Shown here piece by piece: positions 40,566 through 49,295 of a DNA stretch of 64,000 bases (the stretch's first letter is position 1; each line of letters opens with the position of its first letter). This DNA comes from an uncultured Clostridia bacterium (lineage in GTDB: Bacteria > Bacillota > Clostridia > Oscillospirales > CAG-272), in NCBI GenBank assembly GCA_947631765.1, contig CANRMP010000007.1, positions 1 through 64,000 on the forward strand, given 5' to 3'. Both the position numbers and the translations under genes were made by a program. The notes below the pieces were generated by a model that was not told the DNA's origin, made no database searches, and saw only the letters and a program-made list of their open reading frames with translations.

Positions 40566-42005
40566 ATGTTGATAAAAAATAAAAACGGCGCGTCACGTCG
40601 TCTGAAAAAATTGAAGCTTTCTCCACTGCAATATGTGGTTGTGGGCTTTGTGCTTCTTATCGCTGTCGGTACGCTTCTTTTAACACTGCCGCTTTCCGCC
40701 GCTTCCCATGAGCTTACCCCTATTGATGACGCGGCGTTCACCGCGACAAGCGCCGCCTGCGTCACCGGACTTTCTGTGTACGATACCTTCGGTTATTGGT
40801 CGTTTTTCGGCAAGCTTGTGATTCTTGTCCTTATTCAGATAGGCGGGCTCGGGGTTATGTCAATGGCGGTGCTCTGGGCGCTATTACTGCGAAGAGCGAT
40901 TTCCCCGAGAGAAAATCTTATTGTCGCCCGTTCGTTAGGGCTTTCCGGCAGCAGCGGCGCTGCAACTCAGCTTATGAAAATTATTATCAGTGGAACGCTG
41001 ATATTCGAGCTTTTGGGTGCGGCTGTGCTCTCGATAAGATTTATACCGCTGTTCGGAATACGGGAGGGAATATTCAAAAGCATATTTCACTCGGTTTCGG
41101 CTTTTTGCAACGCCGGCTTTGATATAATGGGCAATTTTAACGGAGGAAGCAGTCTTTCCGCCTTTTCCTCCGACCCTCTGGTGCTCGGCACTCTTTCAGC
41201 GCTTGTGATTACCGGCGGAATAGGATTTATCGTTTGGGCTGACATTTTCACCATGATAAAGGCTAAAATAAGGGGAAGAAAAAATTCTGCCCGTCAGGGG
41301 CCGTGGCTCATAACCGAGAGCGCTTCAAGGCTGTCTGCCTATTCGAAATTCGTTCTGCTTATTACCTTTATTCTTCTGTTGCTCGGCAGCGCCGTCACCC
41401 TTTTTTGCGAATGGAACGGAGCGCTTGCAGACATGTCAATCCCCGACAAGATACTAAATTCTTTCTTCCACTCCGTGTCATTGCGCACGGCGGGCTTTGC
41501 ATCATTTTCTAACAGCGGGACAAGCACACCGGTAAAAATCATGTCAATAATGCTTATGTTTATCGGCGGCGCGTCCGGCTCAACCGCGGGAGGCGTCAAG
41601 GTCTCCACAATAGGCGTGCTTGTCTTTTCGGTGTTTGTCATCATGACAAAGGGAAGCGACCGTCCGGTGGTTTTCAGGCGAAGAATACGGCATGACGTGA
41701 TTTTGCGGTCAATGGCAATTGTTTTTACCGGCGCCTTCATAGTCTTTGCCGCCTCCTGTATTCTGTCTCTTACAAACGGCGTTTCGGCAATGGAGTCGGT
41801 TTACGAGTCGGTCTCCGCTTACGCCACGGTCGGACTGTCGCTCGGGATAACCTCGGGGCTGAATATTTTAGGAAAAGTGCTGATTATAATACTTATGTTC
41901 CTCGGAAGGGTAGGCACGCTTACGGTTCTTCTTTCGGTTGCAAGAAAATCGTCTGTGCAAAGCACCACGATTGATTATCCGGAAGCGCGTTTTATGATAG
42001 GTTAA
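40566..42005 (+). CDS. ktrB: Potassium uptake protein KtrB (TrkH family)
   Basis: The membrane subunit of a Ktr-type potassium transporter, 479 residues, with four M1-P-M2 repeats. The selectivity-filter glycines are visible in each pore: AACVTGLSV, AFCNAGFDI, LRTAGFAS and AYATVGLSL. It assembles as a dimer on a ring of KtrA encoded 39 nt downstream. GGAG lies 7 nt before the ATG. No c-di-AMP riboswitch is seen in the ~100 nt before the gene. Confidence 0.94.
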   Translation: MLIKNKNGASRRLKKLKLSPLQYVVVGFVLLIAVGTLLLTLPLSAASHELTPIDDAAFTATSAACVTGLSVYDTFGYWSFFGKLVILVLIQIGGLGVMSMAVLWALLLRRAISPRENLIVARSLGLSGSSGAATQLMKIIISGTLIFELLGAAVLSIRFIPLFGIREGIFKSIFHSVSAFCNAGFDIMGNFNGGSSLSAFSSDPLVLGTLSALVITGGIGFIVWADIFTMIKAKIRGRKNSARQGPWLITESASRLSAYSKFVLLITFILLLLGSAVTLFCEWNGALADMSIPDKILNSFFHSVSLRTAGFASFSNSGTSTPVKIMSIMLMFIGGASGSTAGGVKVSTIGVLVFSVFVIMTKGSDRPVVFRRRIRHDVILRSMAIVFTGAFIVFAASCILSLTNGVSAMESVYESVSAYATVGLSLGITSGLNILGKVLIIILMFLGRVGTLTVLLSVARKSSVQSTTIDYPEARFMIG

Positions 42006-42044
42006 AAAGCTCTACAGAGGGAAAAAACAAAAAAGGAGTAAATC

Positions 42045-42701
42045 ATGGAGTCATTCTGCGTCATAGGACTGGGAAATTTCGGGCAGACTATCGCCACGGT
42101 GCTTGAAGAGACCGGGCATCAGGTGCTTGTTATCGATGATAAGGAAGAAAATATCAACAAAATAGCTCAGTTTGTCACCGACGCCGTCATAGGAGACGCC
42201 ACCGATGAAAATGTACTGCGCGAGGCGGGAGTTAGAAATTACGATACGGCGGTCATATGCTTTTCGGACAGAATACATGAGACGATTATTCTTTCAATGA
42301 TGCTTCGTGAAATGGGAGTACGGCGCGTTATTGCAAGGGTTAACAGCGATATTGAGTACAAGGTGCTTCAAAAGGTCGGAATTGACCAGATAGTTTTTCC
42401 CGAAAAGGATACGGGAGAGCGAATGGCGCACATTCTTGACAAGCACGACGTGCTTGAATATCTCCGCTTTTCGGACGAGTATTCGCTTGTCGAACGCAAG
42501 GTTCCGAAGGGGTGGATAGGAAGTACCATGATTGAGCTTGAAATTCGCAAGAAATACGGCATAAACGTAATTGCCGTGCGGGACGGTCAAAACGGTAAAT
42601 TCGATATATCCTTTCCTCCGGACAAACCGTTTTCGAAAAATGATATAATCACACTTATAGGTTCAAACAAAGCCATTGAAAGAATATCGAAGGCTGAGTA
42701 A
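42045..42701 (+). CDS. ktrA: Potassium uptake regulator KtrA (RCK protein)
   Basis: The cytoplasmic gating subunit of the Ktr system, 218 residues. The RCK_N Rossmann domain (residues 1-~130) has GLGNFGQTIA and the acidic end of the second strand (VLVIDDKEE), which binds ATP/ADP/NAD. The RCK_C domain (about 140-218) is the usual site of c-di-AMP binding in Firmicutes KtrA. AAGGAG lies 6 nt upstream and it directly follows ktrB. Confidence 0.94.
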   Translation: MESFCVIGLGNFGQTIATVLEETGHQVLVIDDKEENINKIAQFVTDAVIGDATDENVLREAGVRNYDTAVICFSDRIHETIILSMMLREMGVRRVIARVNSDIEYKVLQKVGIDQIVFPEKDTGERMAHILDKHDVLEYLRFSDEYSLVERKVPKGWIGSTMIELEIRKKYGINVIAVRDGQNGKFDISFPPDKPFSKNDIITLIGSNKAIERISKAE

Positions 42702-42733
42702 ACAATATAATCAGTTAAGGAGTAAATTTGAAA

Positions 42734-43171
42734 ATGAACATTTTATTTAATCTTGCCGCAGAGAACGCCTCCTCGGGACCCTTTATGCTTATAATGCTTG
42801 TGGCAATCGGAGTTATCTTCTACTTTTTCATGATCCGTCCTCAGAAAAAGCAGGACAGAGAAATGGCGGCAATGCGCAACAGCCTGAGAGTCGGTGACGA
42901 AATCACCACAATAGGCGGAATAATCGGAAAAATCGTCAGTATCAAGGACCCCACCTGCATTATCGAGACCGGAAGAGACGGAACGAGAATCCGCATTTTA
43001 AAGACAGCCGTAAAGTCGGTTGACGTTCCCGCCGCGGCAACTGTCGCAAAGCCCGAGGACAGTGAGGAAAAGCCTGAGGAAAAGCCCGAAGAAAACGGGG
43101 AAGGAGCTAAAGAACAGCTACCCGAGGGAAAAGAAAGCAACACGGGAAAAAAGAAAAAGAAAAATAAATAA
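42734..43171 (+). CDS. yajC: Preprotein translocase subunit YajC
   Basis: A small accessory protein of the Sec translocase, 145 residues. One membrane helix (about 18-36, FMLIMLVAIGVIFYFFMIRP) is followed by the conserved cytoplasmic part (RPQKKQDREM, LRVGDEITTIGGIIGKI). The last ~45 residues are an unusual charged tail, Glu/Lys/Pro-rich, ending KKKKKNK. The ATG at 42734 is chosen with AAGGAG 11 nt before; a TTG two codons upstream is an alternative. It follows ktrA by 32 nt and ends at a strong terminator. Confidence 0.92.
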   Translation: MNILFNLAAENASSGPFMLIMLVAIGVIFYFFMIRPQKKQDREMAAMRNSLRVGDEITTIGGIIGKIVSIKDPTCIIETGRDGTRIRILKTAVKSVDVPAAATVAKPEDSEEKPEEKPEENGEGAKEQLPEGKESNTGKKKKKNK

Positions 43172-43186
43172 GTCATAAACAAATTT

Positions 43187-43222
43187 CCGCCCGCATAAAG
43201 TGTTACAAAGCGGGCGGTCTTT
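43187..43222 (+). terminator. Terminator of ktrB-ktrA-yajC
   Basis: CCGCCCGC / GCGGGCGG, a perfect 8-bp stem, then TCTTTTTATT. Confidence 0.85.
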
Positions 43223-43264
43223 TTATTCTCCGCGCCGCAATTTGATAAAGGGAAGGTTTTGCGC

Positions 43265-43693
43265 GTGAATAAAAGTGTGATAGGAAAAATTATTATTTCG
43301 GCTCTCTTGGCTCATGCGGCGGCGCTTGTCTTTCTTGCCATTGCCGGAATGTTTATGGTCAACATGAACAGCACAGAAGGGGCGCCGATTTACATAGGAT
43401 TTGTGGGAATAGGAGTTGGAACGCTTATATGCGCACTGCTTTCAAGAAAGAGCGGCACGGGGGTAGGCGGAGCGTTTGCCGGCGGTTTTATTTATGCGGG
43501 CGTTCTTGCGCTTATTTCACTTATTGCTGGCGGTGAGAGCAATATGTCTGTCGGTATGCGCCTTGGCGTTTTTCTTGCCGCGGCGCTGATTATCGGGCTA
43601 AGCTCTCTTATACCGGCATCATCAAATAAAAACACGCGCGGCGCCATAAAGAAAAGGCGCTCGGCGCTGAGTAAATATATTGACAGCCATTGA
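43265..43693 (+). CDS. TIGR04086 family membrane protein
   Basis: A 142-residue protein with four membrane helices: about 9-32, 45-60, 68-86 and 96-114. Its Gly-rich second and third helices and basic tail match the TIGR04086/DUF3792 family, often encoded next to yajC in Clostridia, as here. The function is unknown. A GTG at 43265 is chosen as start because AAGG is 8 nt upstream; a TTG two codons earlier is too close to that site. Confidence 0.8.
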   Translation: MNKSVIGKIIISALLAHAAALVFLAIAGMFMVNMNSTEGAPIYIGFVGIGVGTLICALLSRKSGTGVGGAFAGGFIYAGVLALISLIAGGESNMSVGMRLGVFLAAALIIGLSSLIPASSNKNTRGAIKKRRSALSKYIDSH

Positions 43694-43737
43694 CCGCTCT
43701 TTCTTTTTAAATCGAAAATAACGCCAAAAATAATATT

Positions 43738-43799
43738 GAACGGAACGCGCTCCCTGTCGGCACACGAAAGGAGACCTTTGCGCGCTCCGTTCTTTTTTT
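43738..43799 (+). terminator. Terminator after the TIGR04086 gene
   Basis: GAACGGAACGCGC pairs with GCGCGCTCCGTTC with one mismatch around a 29-nt loop; TTTTTTT follows. Confidence 0.7.
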
Positions 43800-43903
43800 C
43801 TTTCGCACCTTTTCAATAATTTGGTATATATCAAGTTTTGGTGAGCAAAATACATAGAGGACTTTACATGTTCAAGATTTTATGTTAAAATAGGAGATAT
43901 GAT

Positions 43904-43996
43904 ATGGGCTGTCTTCGTGATTTTGTCACCGGATTTCTTTCGACACTGATAATTTTCGGAGGCGCGGCAGGACTTATTCTGTATTTTGTGAGATGA
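43904..43996 (+). CDS. 30-residue single-helix membrane microprotein
   Basis: A short open frame, ATG at 43904 and TGA at 43994-43996, with GGAG 7 nt upstream. The peptide starts MGCLRDFVTG and has a hydrophobic stretch (FLSTLIIFGGAAGLILYFV) ending in a single Arg. That is one membrane helix with the charged end inside. It lies 15 nt before rsuA and is likely on the same transcript. I do not recognise a family. A TTTACA-17-TAAAAT promoter-like pair (43863-43891) would start transcription so close to the ATG that the Shine-Dalgarno would be lost, so that promoter may not be the real one. Confidence 0.5.
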   Translation: MGCLRDFVTGFLSTLIIFGGAAGLILYFVR

Positions 43997-44011
43997 CGCG
44001 AGGTTGTTTTT

Positions 44012-44716
44012 ATGAGGCTTGACAAGCTTCTTGCGGGATGCGGCAAATGTACGAGAAAAGAAGCCGGAAGGGCTGTGGCAAAGGGACTTGTCACTGTCAA
44101 CGGCAAAACAGTTAAGGATAAAACCTTTGACGTTAACGAGGCGGCGGACGAGGTGACCTTTTGCGGAGAAAAGCTGTTTTACAGCCGTTTTACCTATATT
44201 ATGCTCAATAAGCCGAGCGGTGTTTTGAGCGCCACGGAGGACAAAGAAAAGACGGTTATCGATCTTCTCCCGAAAGAGCTGCAAAGGCTTGGACTTTTCC
44301 CCTGCGGAAGGCTTGACAAAAACACCGAGGGACTTTTGCTGCTTACAAACAACGGTCCTCTTTCCCACTTTCTGCTCTCGCCAAAATGCCACGTGGTAAA
44401 AAAATATTTTTTCACACTCGCTTCGCCTCTTATCGAGTCAGATGTACAAAGGCTTGAGAGCGGAGTCGATATCGGAGAATATGTCACCGCCCCAGCGCGT
44501 GTTACTATGGTCTCGGAAAAAGAAGGGTACATAGAAATAGGGGAAGGGAAATATCATCAGATAAAGCTTATGATGAACGCGGTAGGCAATAAAGTCGAAT
44601 ATCTCAAAAGAGTGGAGTTTGGTGCACTTTCCCTTGACAAAAGCCTTGAAATCGGGTGCTTTCGCCCTTTGAGCGAGGAGGAAATTGCCGCTCTTCTTGA
44701 CTGTATGCCAAATTGA
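44012..44716 (+). CDS. rsuA: RsuA-type 16S rRNA pseudouridine synthase
   Basis: A 234-residue enzyme that converts a uridine to pseudouridine in rRNA, most likely U516 of 16S rRNA. An N-terminal S4 RNA-binding domain (MRLDKLLAGCGKCTRKEAGRAV, about 1-55) is followed by the catalytic domain with Asp102 in GRLDKNTEGLLLLT. The short second domain without C-terminal extension fits RsuA better than RluB. GAGG lies 8 nt before the start. Confidence 0.9.
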   Translation: MRLDKLLAGCGKCTRKEAGRAVAKGLVTVNGKTVKDKTFDVNEAADEVTFCGEKLFYSRFTYIMLNKPSGVLSATEDKEKTVIDLLPKELQRLGLFPCGRLDKNTEGLLLLTNNGPLSHFLLSPKCHVVKKYFFTLASPLIESDVQRLESGVDIGEYVTAPARVTMVSEKEGYIEIGEGKYHQIKLMMNAVGNKVEYLKRVEFGALSLDKSLEIGCFRPLSEEEIAALLDCMPN

Positions 44717-44920
44717 AATTTTAATATATTAAAATTGCAGCTTTGATATTTCTGCTTGCAAAAGCGAAAATGACGTGATTTTTTATGCAAAATGCACAAA
44801 AGAAAAGAGATAAATTTGGGTAGTGATATACTACAAATGTTCACAATTATATGATAAAATAATATACAGTAAAAAATAATTAAAGGTATGCGGCTTTTGC
44901 ATATCGCGCAGGAGGAAAAA

Positions 44921-46033
44921 ATGGCAAGTCTATCATTCAGACATATTTACAAGAAATATCCCGGCGGAGTTACCGCCGTATCCGACTTCTGCCTTGAGGT
45001 TAAGGATAAAGAATTTATTATTTTCGTCGGTCCTTCCGGATGCGGAAAATCAACCACTCTTCGTATGATCGCAGGACTTGAGGAAATCACCGAAGGCGAG
45101 CTTTTTATCGGCGACAGACTGGTAAACGATATCGCACCTAAGGACAGAGACATTGCGATGGTGTTCCAGAACTACGCTCTGTATCCTCACATGACTGTGT
45201 TCGACAACATGGCATTCGGTCTTAAGCTCCGCAAGGTTCCCAAGGAAGAGATCAAGAGAAAGGTCGAGCAGGCGGCGAAGATTCTTGATATCACCCACCT
45301 TCTTGACAGACGTCCGAAACAGCTTTCCGGTGGTCAGAAACAGCGTGTGGCGCTCGGTCGTGCTATCGTGCGTAACCCGAAGGTATTCCTTCTTGACGAG
45401 CCGCTTTCCAACCTTGACGCTAAACTGCGTGCCGCGATGAGAACCGAGCTTACAAAGCTTCACAAGAGACTCGGAACCACATTCGTATACGTTACCCACG
45501 ACCAGGTCGAGGCTATGACCATGGCAACCCGTATCGTCGTTATGAAGGACGGTATTATTCAGCAGGTTGACACTCCTCAGAACCTTTACGATCTGCCTTG
45601 CAACCTCTTTGTTGCTCAGTTCATAGGTACTCCTCAGATGAACTGCATCGAGGCAACTCTTGTTGATAAGAACGGCGACGTTTATATCAACTGGGGCGCA
45701 AACATGATAAAGCTGCCCGCAGAAAAGGCAAACGATCCCGCACTCAAGGATTACATCGGAAAAGAAATCGTTATGGGTATCCGTCCCGAGTGTCTCCATG
45801 ACGACGCCGCATCGATTGAAAGTATGCCCGACTCGCTTATCACCGCAACGGTCGACGTTACCGAGCTTATGGGTTCGGAAATCTTCCTCTACTTCACCTC
45901 GGAAGAGCAGAACTTTGTCGCGCGTGTTTCCCCGAGAAGCAAGACAAGACCCGGCGATACTATTAAGGTTGCGGTAGACACATCAAAGGTACATATCTTT
46001 GATAAGGATACCGAGAAATTCATTATCCACTGA
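44921..46033 (+). CDS. MsmX/UgpC-type sugar ABC transporter ATPase
   Basis: A 370-residue ATPase of the carbohydrate uptake CUT1 class. Walker A is GPSGCGKST, the signature is LSGGQKQRVALGRA and Walker B is FLLDEPLSNLD. The C-terminal ~130 residues form the OB-fold regulatory domain (TVDVTELMGSEIFLYF). The start at 44921 follows AGGAGG by 5 nt. No permease or binding-protein gene is nearby. In Firmicutes MsmX serves many sugar importers encoded elsewhere, so this is probably the shared ATPase. Its codon use (many GGT/CGT/ACC) suggests high expression compared with its neighbours. Confidence 0.93.
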   Translation: MASLSFRHIYKKYPGGVTAVSDFCLEVKDKEFIIFVGPSGCGKSTTLRMIAGLEEITEGELFIGDRLVNDIAPKDRDIAMVFQNYALYPHMTVFDNMAFGLKLRKVPKEEIKRKVEQAAKILDITHLLDRRPKQLSGGQKQRVALGRAIVRNPKVFLLDEPLSNLDAKLRAAMRTELTKLHKRLGTTFVYVTHDQVEAMTMATRIVVMKDGIIQQVDTPQNLYDLPCNLFVAQFIGTPQMNCIEATLVDKNGDVYINWGANMIKLPAEKANDPALKDYIGKEIVMGIRPECLHDDAASIESMPDSLITATVDVTELMGSEIFLYFTSEEQNFVARVSPRSKTRPGDTIKVAVDTSKVHIFDKDTEKFIIH

Positions 46034-46076
46034 TTTATTATAAGGCGCGCGGTAATTTCCGCTATGCCAAAAGTGC

Positions 46077-46106
46077 ACGACCGGAAGGCTTTTGCCTTCC
46101 GGTCGT
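46077..46106 (+). terminator. Terminator of the sugar ATPase gene
   Basis: ACGACCGGAAGGC / GCCTTCCGGTCGT is a perfect 13-bp stem with a 4-nt loop. The T-run after it is short (ATCTTGTATTG). It lies between converging genes. Confidence 0.65.
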
Positions 46107-46135
46107 ATCTTGTATTGTAACGCAAAAGCCCGTAG

Positions 46136-46699
46136 CTACGGCATTTTGAGAAGCGGCTGAAGCTGTTTTCCGGCTAAAGCCGAAATAAGGGTACTTTCGA
46201 CAAGCGAAAAATCGCAGACAAGCGAGCTTGGCTTTGAAAAAGGATCGTCCTGACCCAAAGGGACAAAATACACGTTTTTTCGGGAAAGCATTATACCGAT
46301 ATTCTGCAAATTGGAGGAGAGCGCGTCGTTAGTGGCAAGGGCAATAACGAGCGGGCGGTTGTTTCTCAGGTGCGCCTTGGCAGCCATTGTCACCGAGGTG
46401 TCGGTTATGGCGCTTGCCATTTTTGCCAAAGTATTTCCGGTACACGGGGAAATAATAAGCGCGTCAAGCTTTGCCGAGGGTCCTAAGGGTTCCGCTTCGG
46501 GAATGGTATAAATGCCCTTTTTGCCGCATATTTCCTCAATGCTTGTTATAAAGCTTTGCGCCTTGCCGAATCTTGTGTCAAACGCCTGAAAGGCAGGGCT
46601 GAAAATGGGCAGTATATCGTATTTTGAGGCAAGCCCCTCAAGCGCGCCGAGAGACTTTTTGACCGTGCAGAAGGAGCCGCAAAAAGCATATCCTATCAT
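46136..46699 (-). CDS. dpaB: Dipicolinate synthase subunit B (SpoVFB)
   Basis: The flavoprotein-like subunit of dipicolinate synthase, 187 residues, which makes the calcium-chelating dipicolinic acid of the spore core. The N-terminal IGYAFCGSFCTV and the SPCTGNTLAKMASAITDTSVTMAAKAHLRN segment are typical of the flavin-dependent decarboxylase-like fold of SpoVFB. Its start overlaps the dpaA stop as TAATG. It acts in the mother cell late in sporulation. Confidence 0.92.
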   Translation of the reverse strand: MIGYAFCGSFCTVKKSLGALEGLASKYDILPIFSPAFQAFDTRFGKAQSFITSIEEICGKKGIYTIPEAEPLGPSAKLDALIISPCTGNTLAKMASAITDTSVTMAAKAHLRNNRPLVIALATNDALSSNLQNIGIMLSRKNVYFVPLGQDDPFSKPSSLVCDFSLVESTLISALAGKQLQPLLKMP

Positions 46700-47544
46700 T
46701 ATTTCACCTGCCCTTTTTCAAAAAGACAGCGCCTTACCGTCTGATAAATAAGCGTTCCCGCGCTTTTCGGACTGTAGAGCGCAGGAAGCGAGGGTGCGTA
46801 AATTATATTGTCATGGGATTTGGATACGCCTGCAAGCTCAATTATCGGCGTATCGGGCTTTGTATACTGAAAATGCTCACATATCTGCTTGTCGGGTACG
46901 GTATTAAAAAGAAAATCACAATCACAAAGTATATTTTCCGTTTCGGTATACGGCGCAAAATTATATCCGCAGTACTCGGTAAACGCTCTGTCTTTTGCAT
47001 CCCGCGCAAACACCGTCACATTTGCCCCGAGCGCCTTTAGCGCCAAGGCAAGGTATTTTCCGATTCTTCCGAACCCGAACACAGAGCAGCAAGAGCCGCA
47101 AATTGCACGGTTGCTTTTTTCAGTGGCGATTGACAGCGCTCCTTCAACGGTATAGCGCGCGTTTTGCGTGCAGAAAAGCTCGTCACTGCCGTAGTCGAGA
47201 ACGGAAAAAGCGCAGTCATCGAATATGCTCCCGACAATTCCCGCGCATACGGTAGAAGAGCTTGGAATTTCATTTATAATATCCCTGAAAAACAGTTTAT
47301 TTTCGCAAAAAGGCGCGTTTAGCGAATACCCGTCCTTGGAAAGAGGAATGGGAAGAAGGACAATTTGGCATTTTGCGAGCGCGTCGCTCAAGGTCATGGC
47401 TTTTGTGTACTCTGCATTTTCCGCAAACACGGCGTTGTTAGCATATACCGCACATTCTGCGCCCGATTTTGCAAAACAATTTGCCGCATAAAGCATACGT
47501 GAATCGCCGCCGACCACGGCGATTTTGTTTTCGCTGAAATTCAT
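46699..47544 (-). CDS. dpaA: Dipicolinate synthase subunit A (SpoVFA)
   Basis: The dehydrogenase-like subunit of dipicolinate synthase, 281 residues. An N-terminal dinucleotide-like fold (KIAVVGGDSRMLYAANCF) is followed by a Rossmann NAD(P) domain with GFGRIGKYLALALKALG around residue 155. This is the layout of SpoVFA. The start at 47544 follows AAGGTGG by 9 nt. The dpaA-dpaB pair implies a spore former that makes dipicolinate by SpoVF rather than by an Etf-based route. Confidence 0.93.
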   Translation of the reverse strand: MNFSENKIAVVGGDSRMLYAANCFAKSGAECAVYANNAVFAENAEYTKAMTLSDALAKCQIVLLPIPLSKDGYSLNAPFCENKLFFRDIINEIPSSSTVCAGIVGSIFDDCAFSVLDYGSDELFCTQNARYTVEGALSIATEKSNRAICGSCCSVFGFGRIGKYLALALKALGANVTVFARDAKDRAFTEYCGYNFAPYTETENILCDCDFLFNTVPDKQICEHFQYTKPDTPIIELAGVSKSHDNIIYAPSLPALYSPKSAGTLIYQTVRRCLFEKGQVK

Positions 47545-47635
47545 CTTAGATGACCACCTTGCTTTAAATGAAGTTTGCTTCATCTTTTGTTATAGACTAA
47601 ATAAAAGAAGCCGTTTTAAACAGCTCTTTGCTATA

Positions 47636-47661
47636 ATGATATGCCAAATATTAATAAAAGT
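47636..47661 (-). promoter_or_regulatory. Possible mother-cell (sigma-E/K-like) promoter of dpaA-dpaB
   Basis: On the minus strand CATATCAT (47636-47643) resembles the CATA-type -10 of sigma-E/sigma-K, with AC 16 nt upstream (47660-47661). No sigma-A promoter is visible. The motif is short and could occur by chance; the idea rests mainly on spoVF being a sigma-K gene in Bacillus. The rest of 47545-47825 holds only a terminator. Confidence 0.3.
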
Positions 47662-47750
47662 TAAAAAGTGAAGCTAAAATAAGCAAAGCATAGAGCGGTT
47701 ATTAAAAATATTGCAAGCTTTGTTTTGGTCTTAAGGCAGGAAAAAGAAAA

Positions 47751-47797
47751 AACCGAGCAAGGATACTTTTTTTGAGTTAACCTTGTCGGTTTTTATT
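47751..47797 (-). terminator. Terminator of the citrate synthase gene
   Basis: AACCGAGCAAGG pairs with CCTTGTCGGTT with one bulge, and TTTTTTC follows on the minus strand; it lies 29 nt after the stop. Confidence 0.7.
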
Positions 47798-47825
47798 ACT
47801 TTTTTTATGGATAATACGTCCTTTT

Positions 47826-49196
47826 TCAGTTGTCGTCGGTTCTGTCGCTAAGGGGTATGTATTTTTTTGCCGGGGCGACGCTCATATACGCGGGGCGGAT
47901 AATTTTTTTACCGCAGATGAGCTCTTCGAGGCGGTGTGCGCTCCATCCTGCGATACGCGCGGTTGCGAACATGGGAGTGTAAAGCTCAAGGGGAAGCCCG
48001 AGCATACGGTAAGCAAAGCCGCTGTAGAAATCTACGTTGGTGCTCAGCCCTTTATAGATTTTTCTGCGCTCTCCGATAACCTTCGGCGCAAGCTCTTCAA
48101 CCTTTTCGTAAAGAGCAAATTCTTTTTCAAAATGCAGCTGGTCGGAAAGCTGTTTTGTGAACTTTTTCATCATTATCGAGCGCGGGTCGGATATGGTGTA
48201 GACCGCATGTCCCACGCCGTAGATAAGCCCGGTCTTGTCAAAGGCTTGCTTGTCAAGAAGCTTTGCAAGATATTCGCTTATTTGCCTGTCGTCATTCCAA
48301 TCACGCACGTGCTTTTTTAAATCCGCGAACATTTCGACAACCTTTAAGTTGGCGCCGCCGTGCTTTGGACCCTTCAGAGAACACAGAGCAGCCGCTACCG
48401 CCGAATATGTGTCGGTTCCCGAAGAGGTTACCACGTGCATTGTAAAGGTGGAGTTATTTCCTCCTCCGTGTTCGGCGTGCAGAGTGAGCGCAAGGTCGAG
48501 CACCTTCGCCTCAAGCTCGGTATAAGAATGATCGGGTCTTAACATATAAAGAATGTTTTCCGCGGTGGAAAGCTCTTTTTTGGGCGGTACGATAAAGAGC
48601 GCCTGCCCGAGATTGCTGTGCTTGTGCGCCTGATAGGCGTAAACGCAGAGCTGAGGCATAAGAGCGATAAGCCCGATGCATTGACGCAGAACGTTGGACA
48701 CCGAGGTATCGGTGGGGTTTTTGTCATAAGAATAAAGAGTGAGTATGCATCTTGTCAGAGTATTCATTATGTCGCCCGAGGGCGCTTTCATAATTACGTC
48801 TCTTGTAAAATTGCGGGGAAGCACGCGCTGTGAGCTTATTATCTTTTTGAACTGTTCAAGCTCGCTCACCGTAGGCAGCTTTCCGAATAGCAGCAGATAT
48901 GCGGTTTCTTCGTAACCGAATCTGTTTTCCTCGGCACAGCCCTTAACGAGATCCACCACGTTATACCCGCGATAGTAAAGCTCTCCGTCACAAGGGATCA
49001 CTTCATTGCCGACTTTTTTATTTTGAAGAATGGTGGATATATTGGTAAGACCGGTAAGTACGCCTTTTCCGTCGATATCACGAAGACCGCGCTTTACGTC
49101 GTATAAGGTGTACAGCAGTTCATCAATTCGCGCATTTTCCTCACAGAGGGCAGTCAAGTGCTCAAGTTGGTCACCAAACGTGTGGTTCTGTTTCAA
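47826..49196 (-). CDS. Citrate synthase
   Basis: Condenses acetyl-CoA and oxaloacetate to citrate. 456 residues. Catalytic regions are visible: His in LHAEHGGGNNS, His in YGVGHAVYTISDPR and Asp in NVDFYSGFAYRMLG. An N-terminal extension of ~45 residues precedes the usual GLTNISTI region. This is the long form found in Clostridia. The TTG start follows AGGAGG by 7 nt. It is a single-gene unit with promoter and terminator. A 2-methylcitrate role is not excluded, but no propionate gene is near. Confidence 0.93.
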   Translation of the reverse strand: MKQNHTFGDQLEHLTALCEENARIDELLYTLYDVKRGLRDIDGKGVLTGLTNISTILQNKKVGNEVIPCDGELYYRGYNVVDLVKGCAEENRFGYEETAYLLLFGKLPTVSELEQFKKIISSQRVLPRNFTRDVIMKAPSGDIMNTLTRCILTLYSYDKNPTDTSVSNVLRQCIGLIALMPQLCVYAYQAHKHSNLGQALFIVPPKKELSTAENILYMLRPDHSYTELEAKVLDLALTLHAEHGGGNNSTFTMHVVTSSGTDTYSAVAAALCSLKGPKHGGANLKVVEMFADLKKHVRDWNDDRQISEYLAKLLDKQAFDKTGLIYGVGHAVYTISDPRSIMMKKFTKQLSDQLHFEKEFALYEKVEELAPKVIGERRKIYKGLSTNVDFYSGFAYRMLGLPLELYTPMFATARIAGWSAHRLEELICGKKIIRPAYMSVAPAKKYIPLSDRTDDN

Positions 49197-49242
49197 TGTA
49201 CTTCCTCCTTTTGCTGTAGTTTACTGTATATATATATTCTCA

Positions 49243-49271
49243 ATTATATCATACTTTTTTACCTTTGTAAA
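49243..49271 (-). promoter_or_regulatory. Sigma-A promoter of citrate synthase
   Basis: On the minus strand TTTACA (49266-49271) and a perfect TATAAT (49243-49248), 17-bp spacer. Confidence 0.8.
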
Positions 49272-49295
49272 CGTTAAATTTGCACAAAAAAGCAT

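Noticed and set aside
45050..45799. Minus-strand 249-codon frame opposite the MsmX-type gene
   Set aside because: Antisense shadow of a strongly conserved gene; no Shine-Dalgarno and no recognisable motif.
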